Source of the DNA: Candidatus Propionivibrio dominans
Lineage (GTDB): Bacteria > Pseudomonadota > Gammaproteobacteria > Burkholderiales > Rhodocyclaceae
DNA length: 64,000 bases
Assembly (NCBI GenBank): GCA_016709335.1
Contig: JADJNC010000067.1
Coordinates: forward strand, 162,582-226,581
Direction of reading: 5' to 3'
In this document: piece after piece, positions 26,679 to 36,371 of the stretch
Layout: each line of letters begins with the position of its first letter
How positions within the stretch are numbered: the first letter of the stretch is position 1
The notes under the pieces: generated by a model
Database searches by the model: none
Told to the model about the DNA's origin: nothing
What the model saw: only the letters and a program-made list of their open reading frames with translations
Translations under genes and position numbers: made by a program

Positions 26679-27542
26679 ATGCCGCCGTTTCAAGCCCTGA
26701 TTCCTCTTCTGTTCGTATTCCTGTGGAGTACCGGCTTTATCGGTGCCAAGTACGGGCTGCCTTACGCCGAACCGCTGACCTTCCTGCTCACCCGTTATTG
26801 TCTTGTCCTCGGCCTGATGACGATTTTTGCGCTGGCCACCCGCGCACCCTGGCCACGCGATGCACGGCAGATTCTGCACATCGGCGTCTCGGGGATTTTT
26901 GTGCATGCCCTCTATCTTGGCGGCGTTTTTTTCGCCATCAAGCATGGCCTGCCGGCCGGGATCACCGCGCTGATCGTCGGCATGCAACCCCTGCTTACCG
27001 CCTGCGGTGCCGGCTGGCTGCTTGGCGAGCGCGTGAGCGCAAGGCAGTGGCTGGGACTGGGGCTGGGGTTTGTCGGCGTCACCCTGGTGGTCGCCAACAA
27101 GCTGGGCAATTTGCCGCTGGGTACCATGATGATTCCAGCACTGGTTGCGCTGCTGGCGATCACCGCTGGCACCCTGTATCAAAAGCGTTTCTGCCCGCAC
27201 TTCGACCTGCGTACCGGTTCGGTGATCCAGTTTTTGCCTAGCGCCATAATCACCGCGCTGGCCGCCAGCGCCAGCGAAACCATGGTCATCGACTGGACCC
27301 CCTCATTTGTTTTCGCGCTGCTCTGGCTGGTGCTGGTTCTCTCCTTCGCGGCGATCAGTCTGCTCAACGTGCTGATTCGAAACGGCAGCGCGGTCAACGT
27401 CGCCCGCCTGTTTTACCTGACGCCGCCGAGTACCGCCATCATCGCCTGGGCGGTGTTCGGCGAAACGCTGGGCGGGCTGGCCCTGGCCGGCATGGTGCTG
27501 GCGGTGAGCGGCGTCTATCTGGCACGGGCCAGCCGCCAATGA
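26679..27542 (+). CDS. EamA/DMT-family transporter
   Basis: About ten membrane segments in two EamA halves ([22 protein letters not shown], and [22 protein letters not shown]). ATG 26679 ([12 protein letters not shown]) is preferred to the TTG upstream, giving 287 residues. The stop codon overlaps the ruvC start (ATGA), so translation is coupled to ruvC despite unrelated function. The substrate is not predictable. It is unrelated in sequence detail to the EamA protein at 15 kb. Confidence 0.88.
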   Translation: MPPFQALIPLLFVFLWSTGFIGAKYGLPYAEPLTFLLTRYCLVLGLMTIFALATRAPWPRDARQILHIGVSGIFVHALYLGGVFFAIKHGLPAGITALIVGMQPLLTACGAGWLLGERVSARQWLGLGLGFVGVTLVVANKLGNLPLGTMMIPALVALLAITAGTLYQKRFCPHFDLRTGSVIQFLPSAIITALAASASETMVIDWTPSFVFALLWLVLVLSFAAISLLNVLIRNGSAVNVARLFYLTPPSTAIIAWAVFGETLGGLALAGMVLAVSGVYLARASRQ

Positions 27543-28084
27543 GCCTGATCGGGAAGCGGACAATCCGCATCCTCGGCATCGATCCGGGTTTGCGCATCAC
27601 CGGTTTCGGTGTCATCGAAAAAACCGGCAGTACGCTGTCCTATGTGGCCAGCGGCTGCATCAGGACCGAAACCAGAACTTCGCTACCGTCACGGCTGGGA
27701 ACGATCCATGCCGGTGTGCGCGAACTGGTCGCGCAGTACCAGCCGGAGCAGAGCGTCGTCGAAATCGTTTTTGTGAACGTCAACCCGCAGTCCACTCTGC
27801 TGCTCGGCCAGGCGCGCGGAGCGGCCATCACGGCACTGGTTGCCGGCGGGATCGAGGTCGCCGAATATACGGCCTTGCAGGTCAAGCAGGCGGTGGTCGG
27901 CAACGGCCACGCCGACAAGAAGCAGGTACAGCACATGGTACGCCGTCTGCTTTCGCTGACCGGCGATCCCAGCCCGGACGCCGCGGACGCCCTGGCCTGC
28001 GCCATCGCCCACGCGCACGGCGGTCAGGGCCTGGGGAGCTTGGCCACCAAGGGCCTGCGCGTGCGCCACGGGCGCTTGTCATGA
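27539..28084 (+). CDS. ruvC: Holliday junction resolvase RuvC
   Basis: 181 residues. The acidic catalytic set is visible: [14 protein letters not shown] (first Asp), [14 protein letters not shown] (Glu), and HADKKQVQH with [18 protein letters not shown] (terminal Asp pair). RuvC resolves Holliday junctions with RuvAB. It overlaps the transporter stop by four bases. It is separated from ruvA by a palindromic repeat. Confidence 0.95.
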   Translation: MSLIGKRTIRILGIDPGLRITGFGVIEKTGSTLSYVASGCIRTETRTSLPSRLGTIHAGVRELVAQYQPEQSVVEIVFVNVNPQSTLLLGQARGAAITALVAGGIEVAEYTALQVKQAVVGNGHADKKQVQHMVRRLLSLTGDPSPDAADALACAIAHAHGGQGLGSLATKGLRVRHGRLS

Positions 28085-28100
28085 ATAAACAGGCATACCT

Positions 28101-28230
28101 CTTTCAACGCAGAGAGCGCAGAGACGCAGAGGGCGCAGAGAAGAGCGATTTTTCGAGGGGTTTAAAACGATGCTAGCGTTTTTTGTTTCTCTCTGCGATC
28201 TTTGCGTCTCTGCGTACTCTGCGTTGAAAG
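28101..28230. repeat. Dispersed repeat, CGCAGAG family, between ruvC and ruvA
   Basis: CTTTCAACGCAGAG (28101-28114) is an exact inverted copy of CTCTGCGTTGAAAG (28217-28230). The inner arms (AGCGCAGAGACGCAGAG / TTTGCGTCTCTGCG) are near-complementary. A partial relative lies at 31015-31090. Confidence 0.8.
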
Positions 28231-28261
28231 AGCTTAAGTTTTTACCTGTTTGGAGAAACAC

Positions 28262-28837
28262 ATGATCGGTCGTCTCACCGGAACGCTGCTGGAAAAAACC
28301 CCGCCGCAGGTTCTCATTGACGTGCATGGCGTCGGCTACGAGGTCGACGTGCCGATGAGCACCTTCTACAACCTGCCGGGCATCGGCGAAAAGATTTCCT
28401 TGCTGACGCATTTTGTGGTGCGCGAAGACGGGCAGTTTCTCTACGGTTTCGCCAGCGAAGCCGAGCGCTTCACCTTTCGTCAGTTGATCAGGATCTCCGG
28501 CGTCGGCGCACGCATGGCGCTGGCCGTACTTTCCGGGCTTTCCGTCAACGATCTGGTTCAAGCCATTGCCCGGCAGGAGGTCGGACGACTGATCAAGGTG
28601 CCGGGCATCGGCAGGAAGACGGCCGAGCGCCTGCTGCTCGAACTCAAGGGTAAACTGGCCGATGCCCTGCCGGCCACCGCCCTGGCGGTTGAAGACAGCC
28701 GGCATGACATCCTCAATGCGCTGCTGGCGCTGGGTTACAATGACCGCGAAGCGACGGCGGCAATGAAACCGCTGGCCGCCGGCATTTCCACCTCGGACGG
28801 CATCCGTCAGGCGCTCAGACAACTCTCGAAAGCATGA
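28262..28837 (+). CDS. ruvA: Holliday junction branch-migration protein RuvA
   Basis: 191 residues, from [20 protein letters not shown] through the two helix-hairpin-helix motifs ([15 protein letters not shown] and [16 protein letters not shown]) to the C-terminal domain III ([19 protein letters not shown]) that contacts RuvB. ATG 28262 is chosen, with GGAG 8 bases upstream. It binds junctions as a tetramer and loads RuvB. The stop overlaps the permease start (ATGA). Confidence 0.96.
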   Translation: MIGRLTGTLLEKTPPQVLIDVHGVGYEVDVPMSTFYNLPGIGEKISLLTHFVVREDGQFLYGFASEAERFTFRQLIRISGVGARMALAVLSGLSVNDLVQAIARQEVGRLIKVPGIGRKTAERLLLELKGKLADALPATALAVEDSRHDILNALLALGYNDREATAAMKPLAAGISTSDGIRQALRQLSKA

Positions 28838-29907
28838 AGCAACAGATATCCTCCGCCCAGAAGCAGATCATCCAGATCGCCATCGTCGCTCTGCTGTTGA
28901 TCGGCTGTATTGCCGTACTGCTGCCTTTCACCGGCACGCTGCTTTTTGCCGGCGTGATTTGCGTCACCACGGCGCCCATCCGCAACCGCCTGCTCAAGCT
29001 GTGCCGCGGTCGCAGCAGTCTGGCCGCAGCACTGATGTCGCTGCTGCTGCTGCTGCTGCTGGTCGCGCCCATGGCCTTGATCTCCGGCTCGCTTGCCGAG
29101 GGCGTCGAATCGGCCATTCACTACTTCAAACCCATACTCGAAAGCGGACTGCCCAACGACCCGCCCGTCTGGCTCGCCAAATTTCCCATCGTCGGCCCGG
29201 GCATCAACGATTACTGGCACAGGCTGGTGGACAGCCGGGAAGAAATGAACCTGCTGCTGCGCCAGCTCCTCGATCCCACGCGCAAAATCGCTCTGGCGAC
29301 TGTAGCTCTCTTTGGCCAGGGTTTGCTGCAACTGGTGCTGGTCATTTTCTTTGTCTTCTTCATGTTCCGCGATGCCGAGAACTACGCCGATGCGCTGCAC
29401 ACCGGCAGCCAGAAGCTGGCCGGCGAACTCGGCGAGCGCATGCTCAGACTGGCTATTGGCACGGTCACCGGCGTCATGGTCGGCATCGTCGGTACCGCTG
29501 CCGCACAGTCGCTGGTGGCCATGATCGGCTTCCTCATTGCCGACGTTCCCGGCGTCATCATGCTGACCTTTGCCACCTTCTTTTTTTCGATGATTCCGGT
29601 GATCGGCGCCACGCTGATCTGGCTGGGCGCCGCCGCCTGGCTCTATGATGGCGGGCAAACGGGATGGGCCATCTTCATGATCCTGTGGGGAATGTTCGGC
29701 ATCAGCAGCGTCGATAATTTTGTCAAACCGATCCTGATTTCCCGCACCTCCAGTCTGCCACTATTGCTGATCGTCGTCGGCGTCTTCGGCGGCGTACTGG
29801 TTTTCGGTTTTATCGGGCTCTTTCTCGGGCCGACACTGCTCGCGCTCGGTCAGGTGCTGATCCGCGAATGGCTGGCGCACCCCGATTACGAAGAACCCTC
29901 CATTTAG
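28834..29907 (+). CDS. AI-2E family (PerM-like) membrane permease
   Basis: 357 residues with about seven to eight membrane segments and the family's C-terminal block [19 protein letters not shown] and [21 protein letters not shown]-2E family members include AI-2 exporters and Na+/H+ antiporters, and the substrate here is unknown. It starts inside the ruvA stop and ends 2 bases before the ruvB ATG, so it is part of the ruv operon. This interposition occurs in some Betaproteobacteria. Confidence 0.9.
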   Translation: MKQQISSAQKQIIQIAIVALLLIGCIAVLLPFTGTLLFAGVICVTTAPIRNRLLKLCRGRSSLAAALMSLLLLLLLVAPMALISGSLAEGVESAIHYFKPILESGLPNDPPVWLAKFPIVGPGINDYWHRLVDSREEMNLLLRQLLDPTRKIALATVALFGQGLLQLVLVIFFVFFMFRDAENYADALHTGSQKLAGELGERMLRLAIGTVTGVMVGIVGTAAAQSLVAMIGFLIADVPGVIMLTFATFFFSMIPVIGATLIWLGAAAWLYDGGQTGWAIFMILWGMFGISSVDNFVKPILISRTSSLPLLLIVVGVFGGVLVFGFIGLFLGPTLLALGQVLIREWLAHPDYEEPSI

Positions 29908-29909
29908 AC

Positions 29910-31001
29910 ATGATCGAAATAGACAAACTCGACGATGGCAAGCCGGACGACAGCTTTGGCGAGACTCCCGTCGATCGCCTGATTTCAGCAGAATCGAAAT
30001 CGACGCAGGAAGAGGCCATCGAGCGCGCCTTGCGCCCCAAGCGGCTGGCCGATTACGTCGGTCAGGTCAAGATCCGCGAGCAGCTCTCAATCTTCATCGA
30101 AGCCGCCAGGCGGCGCCAGGACACGCTCGACCACGTGCTGCTGTTCGGCCCGCCGGGCCTGGGCAAGACCACACTGGCGCACATCATCGCCGCCGAAATG
30201 GGCGTCAACCTGCGCTCAACCTCGGGCCCGGTGCTTGAGCGTGCCGGCGACCTGGCCGCCATGCTGACCAATCTCGAACCGCATGACGTGCTGTTCATCG
30301 ACGAAATTCATCGCCTGTCGCCGGTCGTCGAGGAAATCCTCTATCCGGCGCTGGAAGACTTCCAGATCGACATCATGATCGGTGAAGGTCCGGCCGCGCG
30401 TTCGGTGAAACTCGATCTGCCGCCGTTCACGCTGGTCGGCGCGACCACCCGCGCCGGCATGCTGACCAACCCCTTGCGCGACCGTTTCGGCATCGTCGCG
30501 CGGCTCGAATTCTACACGCCTGAAGAACTGATGCTGATCGTCACGCGCTCCTCGCAATTGCTCAAGGTGCCGGCCGAACCGGGCGGCGCGCTGGAGATTG
30601 CCAGACGCTCGCGCGGTATGCCGCGCGTCGCCAACCGCCTGCTGCGCCGCGTGCGCGACTTTGCCGAGGTCAGGGCGGCGGGGCACATCACGCAGGACGT
30701 CGCCGATCTGGCGCTGATCATGCTGGATGTCGACCACGGCGGCCTCGACATCATGGATCGTAAACTGCTCTCCGCGGTGATCGACAAATTCGGCGGTGGA
30801 CCGGTCGGCATCGACAATCTGGCGGCCGCCATCGGCGAGGCACGCGATACCATCGAAGACGTTCTCGAACCCTATCTCATCCAGCAGGGCTTCCTGCAAC
30901 GTACGCCGCGCGGCCGTATCGCCACGGCCGCCGTGTACCGCCACCTCGGCCTCGACAACCCGGCAAGCAGTGGACAAAGCGAGCTGTGGCGGGGGCAGTA
31001 A
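29910..31001 (+). CDS. ruvB: Holliday junction helicase RuvB
   Basis: 363 residues. AAA+ ATPase with Walker [13 protein letters not shown], Walker [12 protein letters not shown], the arginine-finger/sensor region [19 protein letters not shown] and the winged-helix C-terminal segment ending [15 protein letters not shown]. It begins [14 protein letters not shown] at ATG 29910; an upstream in-frame extension lies inside the permease gene and is rejected. It drives branch migration with RuvA. Confidence 0.97.
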   Translation: MIEIDKLDDGKPDDSFGETPVDRLISAESKSTQEEAIERALRPKRLADYVGQVKIREQLSIFIEAARRRQDTLDHVLLFGPPGLGKTTLAHIIAAEMGVNLRSTSGPVLERAGDLAAMLTNLEPHDVLFIDEIHRLSPVVEEILYPALEDFQIDIMIGEGPAARSVKLDLPPFTLVGATTRAGMLTNPLRDRFGIVARLEFYTPEELMLIVTRSSQLLKVPAEPGGALEIARRSRGMPRVANRLLRRVRDFAEVRAAGHITQDVADLALIMLDVDHGGLDIMDRKLLSAVIDKFGGGPVGIDNLAAAIGEARDTIEDVLEPYLIQQGFLQRTPRGRIATAAVYRHLGLDNPASSGQSELWRGQ

Positions 31002-31014
31002 ACAGTTTCAGAAT

Positions 31015-31090
31015 CCAGCGCAAAGCCGCAGAGACGGCAAAGGAAACGCAGAGCGAAGTTGTATGCGTAATCCTTGCGCCCTTCGTGGCG
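31015..31090. repeat. Dispersed repeat, CGCAGAG family, partial copy
   Basis: CCAGCGCAAAGCCGCAGAGA, then AAACGCAGAGCG, with a returning TTGCGCCCTTCGTGGCGC arm. It lies between ruvB and the Tol-Pal operon. Confidence 0.45.
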
Positions 31091-31117
31091 CTCCAATTCC
31101 TGTGCCCGCCTTTGCAG

Positions 31118-31144
31118 TTGACGTAAAGGTTTTTACGTTACAAT
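31118..31144 (+). promoter_or_regulatory. Candidate promoter and palindrome upstream of ybgC
   Basis: TTGACG (31118-31123) and TACAAT (31139-31144) are 15 bases apart, shorter than ideal. Between them, ACGTAAA (31121-31127) and TTTACGT (31132-31138) form a perfect 7-4-7 palindrome that overlaps the -35 box. It may be a regulator site controlling the Tol-Pal operon; no regulator is identified. Confidence 0.35.
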
Positions 31145-31185
31145 GACTTACATCATTTTTCTCGACACTGCATTAAAATCTGTCC

Positions 31186-31629
31186 ATGAAGCACGAACAG
31201 AAGCCCAACGCCTTCACCATTACCGTTCGCATCTATTACGAAGATACCGACGCCGGTGGCGTTGTTTACTATGCCAACTACCTGAAATTTCTCGAACGCT
31301 GCCGTAGCGAATGGCTGCGCGAGATCGGTCACGACCAGGCCGATCTGCTGCGCGAACCGGGTATTGCCTTTGTCGTGCGTAGCGTGAGTCTTGAGTTCCT
31401 CAAACCGGCGCGGCTCGATGAACTGCTTTCGGTCAGCCTCGAAGTCGATAAAATTTCCCGCTCCCAGTTATTCTTTCGCCAGCACATCCGGCGCGCCAAT
31501 CCGGCCATCGAGGGCGGCTGGACCGAGCTGGTGAGCGGCAGGGTGCATATCGTCTGTGTAAACTCCGCCCTGATGAAGGTCACTTCAATACCCGCACTGT
31601 TGCGCACCAAACTGGAAACCCTGCAATGA
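31186..31629 (+). CDS. ybgC: Tol-Pal system acyl-CoA thioesterase YbgC
   Basis: 147 residues with the hot-dog fold signature YYEDTDAGGVVYYANYLKFLERCRSEWL, in which the Asp of EDTDAGG is catalytic. It hydrolyses short acyl-CoA or acyl-ACP and is nearly always the first gene of the tol-pal operon. The stop overlaps the tolQ start by four bases. Confidence 0.94.
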   Translation: MKHEQKPNAFTITVRIYYEDTDAGGVVYYANYLKFLERCRSEWLREIGHDQADLLREPGIAFVVRSVSLEFLKPARLDELLSVSLEVDKISRSQLFFRQHIRRANPAIEGGWTELVSGRVHIVCVNSALMKVTSIPALLRTKLETLQ

Positions 31630-32303
31630 ACGTTTCGCAAGATCTCTCGATTCTGCATCTGATCCTCAACGCCAGTGCCGTCGTACAGGCCGTCATGCTG
31701 CTGCTCGCAGGCGTTTCCTTCATGTCCTGGTACTACATTTTCCGTAAATGGTTTACGGTCAAGCAAGCACGCACACAAACCGAACAATTCGAGCGTGACT
31801 TCTGGAGCGGCGGCGATCTCAACAGCCTGTACCAGAGCGCAGTCAATAACCGGCATGGAACGGGCAGCATGGAGCGTATCTTCGAATCCGGTTTCCGCGA
31901 ATTCACCAAGTTGCGCAGCCAGAAGAACCTCGATCCGAAAGACGTAATCGACGGTTCGCGCCGCGCCATGCGCGCCACCTATCAGCGCGAAGTCGACAGC
32001 ATCGACGCGCATCTCGCCTTCCTCGCCTCGGTCGGCTCGGTCAGCCCCTACGTCGGCCTGTTCGGTACGGTGTGGGGCATCATGCATTCCTTCCGTGGCC
32101 TGGCCAACGTCGGGCAGGCCACGCTCTCGGCCGTTGCGCCGGGTATTGCCGAGGCGCTCGTCGCCACGGCCATCGGCCTCTTTGCTGCGATTCCGGCGGT
32201 GGTCGCCTACAACCGCTTCGCGCACGAGATCGACCGCCTGTCGACGCGCTTCGAATCGTTCATGGAAGAGTTTTCCAACATCCTGCAACGCCAGATGCGC
32301 TAA
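31626..32303 (+). CDS. tolQ: Tol-Pal proton channel subunit TolQ
   Basis: 225 residues with three membrane helices (about 15-37, 130-155 and 165-190). It carries the MotA/TolQ/ExbB block AHLAFLASVGSVSPYVGLFGTVWGIMHSF and ALVATAIGLFAAIPAVVAYNRF. With TolR it uses the proton gradient to energise TolA during cell constriction. It sits between ybgC and tolR. Confidence 0.96.
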   Translation: MNVSQDLSILHLILNASAVVQAVMLLLAGVSFMSWYYIFRKWFTVKQARTQTEQFERDFWSGGDLNSLYQSAVNNRHGTGSMERIFESGFREFTKLRSQKNLDPKDVIDGSRRAMRATYQREVDSIDAHLAFLASVGSVSPYVGLFGTVWGIMHSFRGLANVGQATLSAVAPGIAEALVATAIGLFAAIPAVVAYNRFAHEIDRLSTRFESFMEEFSNILQRQMR

Positions 32304-32315
32304 CCAGGAGGATGC

Positions 32316-32723
32316 ATGCGCCCACGTCGCCTTAAAAACGAAATCAACGTCGTTCCCTACATCGACGTCATGCTGGTGCTGCTTGTCATCTTCATGGTGA
32401 CCGCACCGATGATGACCACCGCCAGCATCGACGTGCCTTCGGTCGGCAAGGCCTCGCAGGTTCCGGCTGAAGCGCTGCAGGTCAACATCCGCGCCGATCA
32501 GTCGCTGTCGCTGAGTGCGCCGGGCAAGTCCGAGGGACGCAACCTGAGCCGCAGTGAACTGGCGCAGGCGATTATCGATGCCCAGCGCAAAAACCCGGAT
32601 CAGCCGGTGCTCATCGTCGGCGACAAGAACGTCAAGTACGAAGCGGTTCTCGCGGTCATGGACGAACTTCAGCGCCAGCAGGTCAAGCGCATCGGTCTGC
32701 TCGTCCAGCCCACCGGCAAGTAA
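32316..32723 (+). CDS. tolR: Tol-Pal protein TolR
   Basis: 135 residues. One N-terminal membrane segment includes the essential Asp in NVVPYIDVMLVLLVIFMVT, followed by a periplasmic ExbD/TolR domain (VLIVGDKNVKYEAVLAVMDEL). The ATG at 32316 follows AGGAGG; another ATG at 32312 is out of frame. Confidence 0.95.
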   Translation: MRPRRLKNEINVVPYIDVMLVLLVIFMVTAPMMTTASIDVPSVGKASQVPAEALQVNIRADQSLSLSAPGKSEGRNLSRSELAQAIIDAQRKNPDQPVLIVGDKNVKYEAVLAVMDELQRQQVKRIGLLVQPTGK

Positions 32724-32748
32724 GACCCAGCGCCTGAAAGACGATGCC

Positions 32749-33564
32749 GTGGAACTCGCCTCACACCAGCCGCCGCCCGAAGAGTCGAACGTCACCTCGC
32801 TGATTCTCTCGGCGCTCGTTCACCTGCTGCTCATCGCGGCCCTGTTTCTTGGTGTGCAGTGGAAGAGCCGGGCACCCTCGTCAGTCGAGGTTGAAGTCTG
32901 GCGTGCAGCGCCGGTTGCGGCGCCTGTGGCCAAACCCGAGCCGGTCGCTGAACCGCCACCCGTCGCAAAACCTGAACCCAGACCGGAACCGAAGCCCGTC
33001 CCCCGAGCCGAGCCGGCGCCGACGATCAAGCCGGACATCGCCATCAAGGAAGACAAGAAACCAAAGAAGGAAGAACCCAGGAAAGAGGAACCCAGAAAGC
33101 CCGAGCCAAAGATTGAGGGAACCGAAAAAGCCCGAACCGGAACGCCGGCCAAGCTTTGACGACGAACTCAAGCGCGATCTGAAGCAGGCCCAGCAACAGA
33201 AGACGGCGCAGGATCAGCGCGCCCGCGCCGAGGCCGAAGCCAACCTGCTGGCTCAGCTCAAATCAGAGCAGGCTCGGCTGCCATTGCGCGCGGTGAGCTG
33301 ATTACGCGGCCAAGGTGCGCGGCAAGATTCGCGGCAACATCGTCCTGCCGCAAGCGATTCAGGGCAACCCGGAAGCCATTTTTGAAGTCACCCAGCTTCC
33401 CTCGGGTGAAGTGCTGAGCGTCAAGGTACGCAAATCAAGCGGCAATCAAACGCTTGATGCGGCCATCGAACGCGCCATCCTGAAATCCTCGCCACTTCCC
33501 AAACCCGACGATCCCGGACTCTATCGACGCGTCTTTGAAGATTCCGTACCGTCCGCTTCGATGA
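32749..33564 (+). pseudogene. tolA: Tol-Pal spanning protein TolA, several frame changes
   Basis: From GTG 32749 the N-terminal anchor LILSALVHLLLIAALFLGVQW leads into a Pro/Glu/Lys-rich periplasmic rod. The frame changes near 33115-33130, again near 33280-33305, and near 33530. The C-terminal domain is recognisable as AAKVRGKIRGNIVLPQAIQG, LPSGEVLSVKVRKSSGN and AAIERAILKSSPLPKPDD. Correction of the last change gives the family-like ending LKIPYRPLR at a TGA (33562-33564). TolA links TolQR to Pal and OmpA-type proteins. Multiple single-base shifts in a conserved operon gene suggest sequence error. Confidence 0.85.
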
Positions 33565-33665
33565 GTAGGCAAGGGCCCGTCCTGATGCAATATTACTTTC
33601 CGTTACAAACCCGGCGCACCCCAAAGGGATATAATCGCGCATTGTTTAACGGATGCCTTTGCCCC

Positions 33666-34958
33666 ATGCGTCGACCCTTGCTCAAACTGCGCGGCCTGTT
33701 GCTTATTGTTTTCAGCGCCCTGGCGCTGCTGCAAGCACCCGCCCAAGCCGAACTGACGATCGAAATCACCGGTGCCGGCGCCAACCGGATTCCGCTGGCC
33801 ATTGCCGACTTTGGCGGCGATCCGGCCAGTTCGCGGGTGCTGACTTCGGTCATCCGCAGCGATCTCGAACGTAGCGGTCTGTTCAAGCTGATCGACAGCA
33901 GCGGAGTCGCGATGACCGAATCGTCCAGCCCGTCTTATGGCGACTGGAAGAACCGTGGCGCCGACGCGCTGGCCGCCGGCAGCATCGGCGCCAGCGGCGA
34001 CGGTCGTCAGGAAGCCCGCTTCCGTCTTTACGATATCAACAAGCAAAGCTCGCTCGGCGGAGCCGCTTTTATTGCCTCGACGCCGATGCTGCGCGCTGCC
34101 GGCCACCGTATTGCCGACGTCATTTATGAAAAGCTGATCGGCGAACCCGGCGTTTTTGCAACGCGCATTGCCTATGTGGTGAAGGCGGGCGCCAACCGCT
34201 ACGAGTTACAAATTGCCGACGCCGACGGGCAGAACGCACAGGCCGCGCTGAAGTCGAAGGAGCCGATCATTTCGCCGGTGTGGTCGCCCGACGGCAGCCG
34301 TCTCGCCTACGTCTCGTTCGAAAACAAGAAGCCGGTGGTTTATGTGCATTCGCTGGCCAGCGGGCAACGCATTGTCGTCGCCAACTTCAAGGGCTCCAAT
34401 TCAGCGCCGGCCTGGTCTCCCGACGGGCGCAAACTCGCCGTCGTGCTGTCCAAGGAAGGCGGTTCGCAGATTTTCACGGTCAACGCCGACGGCTCCGGCG
34501 TACAGCGTCTGACCTCTTCCTCCGGAATCAATACCGAGCCGTTCTTCTCGCCGGATGGCCAGTCGATCTATTTCACCTCGGATCGCGGCGGCAGCCCGCA
34601 GATCTATCGCAGCGGCATCAGTGGCGGCGATGCCCAGCGCATCACCTTTGAAGGCAGCTACAACGTATCGCCACGCATCTCTCCGGATGGCAAGTCGATG
34701 GCCTTCATCAGCCGGCGCGAGAGCGGTTTCCGTCTGGCGGTCATGGATCTGGCCAGCAAGCAGGTGCAGATCCTCACCGACTCGAACAAGGATGAATCGC
34801 CGAGCTTCGCGCCGAATGGCCGCATGATCCTGATTGCCACCGAGATCGGAGGACGTGGCGTTCTTTCTGCCGTTTCAATCGACGGCCGCATCAAACAACG
34901 ACTTTCCATCCCGGCCGGCGATGTACGCGAGCCGGCGTGGGGCCCATTTACCCGATAA
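33666..34958 (+). CDS. tolB: Tol-Pal periplasmic beta-propeller protein TolB
   Basis: 430 residues. A signal peptide (LLLIVFSALALLQAPAQAE) precedes the N-terminal TolB domain (ELTIEITGAGANRIPLAIAD). Propeller repeats of the SPVWSPDGSRLAYVSF type then run to the end (REPAWGPFTR). ATG 33666 (MRRPLLKLRG) is chosen because the upstream part of the open frame encodes the TolA C-terminus. It interacts with Pal and TolA. Confidence 0.96.
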   Translation: MRRPLLKLRGLLLIVFSALALLQAPAQAELTIEITGAGANRIPLAIADFGGDPASSRVLTSVIRSDLERSGLFKLIDSSGVAMTESSSPSYGDWKNRGADALAAGSIGASGDGRQEARFRLYDINKQSSLGGAAFIASTPMLRAAGHRIADVIYEKLIGEPGVFATRIAYVVKAGANRYELQIADADGQNAQAALKSKEPIISPVWSPDGSRLAYVSFENKKPVVYVHSLASGQRIVVANFKGSNSAPAWSPDGRKLAVVLSKEGGSQIFTVNADGSGVQRLTSSSGINTEPFFSPDGQSIYFTSDRGGSPQIYRSGISGGDAQRITFEGSYNVSPRISPDGKSMAFISRRESGFRLAVMDLASKQVQILTDSNKDESPSFAPNGRMILIATEIGGRGVLSAVSIDGRIKQRLSIPAGDVREPAWGPFTR

Positions 34959-35015
34959 TCGTTCCAGCCCTGAACGGGCTCCGGGCATTCCGCATCTTGA
35001 CGCAGGAGAAACACC

Positions 35016-35535
35016 ATGAAGCAACTGATCCTCACCGCCCTTTTCGCATTTTTCATCGCGGGTTGCAGTTCGACGCCCGATACCTCCGGGCAAGACGGCG
35101 CCCCGGTTGAAACTCGTGGCGGCGGGGTGTCCACGGTGACGGCCGGCGGTGTCGATGGAAGCCGCCTGCCGGCGATACTCACCGATCCGAAAAGCATACT
35201 CTCCAAGCGCAGCGTCTATTTCGACTACGACAAATATGAGGTCAGGGACGAATACAAGGATCTGGTCACCGCCCACGGCAAGTTTCTCCTCGACAACCGC
35301 AAGTTCAAGATGCTGATCCAGGGTAACACCGATGACCGTGGTAGCCGCGAATACAACCTCGCGCTCGGCGAAGCGTGCCGACGCGATCAAGAAGATGCTG
35401 ACCCTGCTCGGCGCACGCGAAGACCAGGTTGAATCGGTCAGCCTGGGCGAAGAAAAGCCGAAGAACGAAGGCCAGAACGAAGCCGCCTGGGCCGAGAACC
35501 GTCGCGGCGACATGCTCTACAACGGCGAATTCTAG
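35016..35535 (+). pseudogene. pal: Peptidoglycan-associated lipoprotein Pal, one frameshift
   Basis: The lipoprotein signal ends in the lipobox IAGC (Cys near residue 17). An OmpA-like peptidoglycan-binding domain follows: SVYFDYDKYEVRDEY, then IQGNTDDRGSREYNLALGE. The frame breaks near 35370 and continues one frame over as KRADAIKKMLTLLGAREDQV to the end AENRRGDMLYNGEF. Loss of one base explains it. When corrected it is about 173 residues, normal for Pal, which anchors the outer membrane to peptidoglycan. Confidence 0.9.
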
Positions 35536-35536
35536 G

Positions 35537-36367
35537 ATGCCGGGGCACCACTTGCGATTCGCTTCGGGGCTTGAATCGGACTTTTTCTCAGGCCGCTCAA
35601 AGGGCCTGGCAACGAGTTTGCTGACATTGACCTTGCTGCTGGCCTTGTTCGCTGCGCCGCGAGCGCAGGCCGGCATGTTCGACGACGAGGAAGCGCGGCG
35701 GCAGATCAAGGATCTGTCGATCAAGAGCAATGAGCGTCTCGATACCCTGTCGAAGGCGCAATTCGATCTGGTCAACCAGATTCAGGCACTGCGCGAAGAG
35801 AACGCCAAGTTGCGCGGCCAGGTTGAAACACTGAACTTCGAACTGGAATCGGCCAAGAAGCGGCAGCAGGATTTCTACATCGACCTCGACGGTCGCCTGC
35901 GCAAACTGGAGCCGCAGTCGGCCTCCGCCGCCGAAAGCAAACCAGGAGACGAGGCCAAACCGGGCGCTGTTCCCGGCAAGAAGGTCGCCAGCGATCCGGC
36001 GGCCGAAGCGCGCGAATACGAAGCCGCGCTCAACCTCTTCAAGGCCAACAAGATCAAGGAAGCCGCTGGCGCCTTTCAGGCCTTTGTCAAAGAATACCCG
36101 GACAGCACGCTGACGCCGAATGCGCAATACTGGCTAGGCAACGCACATTACTCGCTGCGTGATTGCAAGAAGTCGATCGACGCGCACAAGGCCGTCGTCA
36201 ACAAGTGGCCGCAGCACCCGAAAGCGCCGGATTCAATGATCAACATCGCCACCTGCCAGCAGGAACTCGGCGATGCCAAGGGCGCCAGAAGCACGCTGGA
36301 AAGCGTGCTCAGCAAATACCCGGACAGCCCGGCAGCGGCCACTGCGAAGCAACGCCTGAAGAAGTAG
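35537..36367 (+). CDS. cpoB: Tol-Pal accessory protein CpoB (YbgF)
   Basis: 276 residues from ATG 35537, two bases after the pal stop. A signal peptide ends near PRAQA. A coiled-coil trimerisation segment (AQFDLVNQIQALREENAKLR, residues about 60-115) and three TPR repeats (YEAALNLFKANKIKEAAGAF, AQYWLGNAHYSLRDCKKSID, and ATCQQELGDAKGARSTLESV) follow. It coordinates PBP1B and Tol during division. The N-terminal 25 residues before the hydrophobic core are long for a signal peptide, so a later start is possible. Confidence 0.9.
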   Translation: MPGHHLRFASGLESDFFSGRSKGLATSLLTLTLLLALFAAPRAQAGMFDDEEARRQIKDLSIKSNERLDTLSKAQFDLVNQIQALREENAKLRGQVETLNFELESAKKRQQDFYIDLDGRLRKLEPQSASAAESKPGDEAKPGAVPGKKVASDPAAEAREYEAALNLFKANKIKEAAGAFQAFVKEYPDSTLTPNAQYWLGNAHYSLRDCKKSIDAHKAVVNKWPQHPKAPDSMINIATCQQELGDAKGARSTLESVLSKYPDSPAAATAKQRLKK

Positions 36368-36371
36368 CCGG

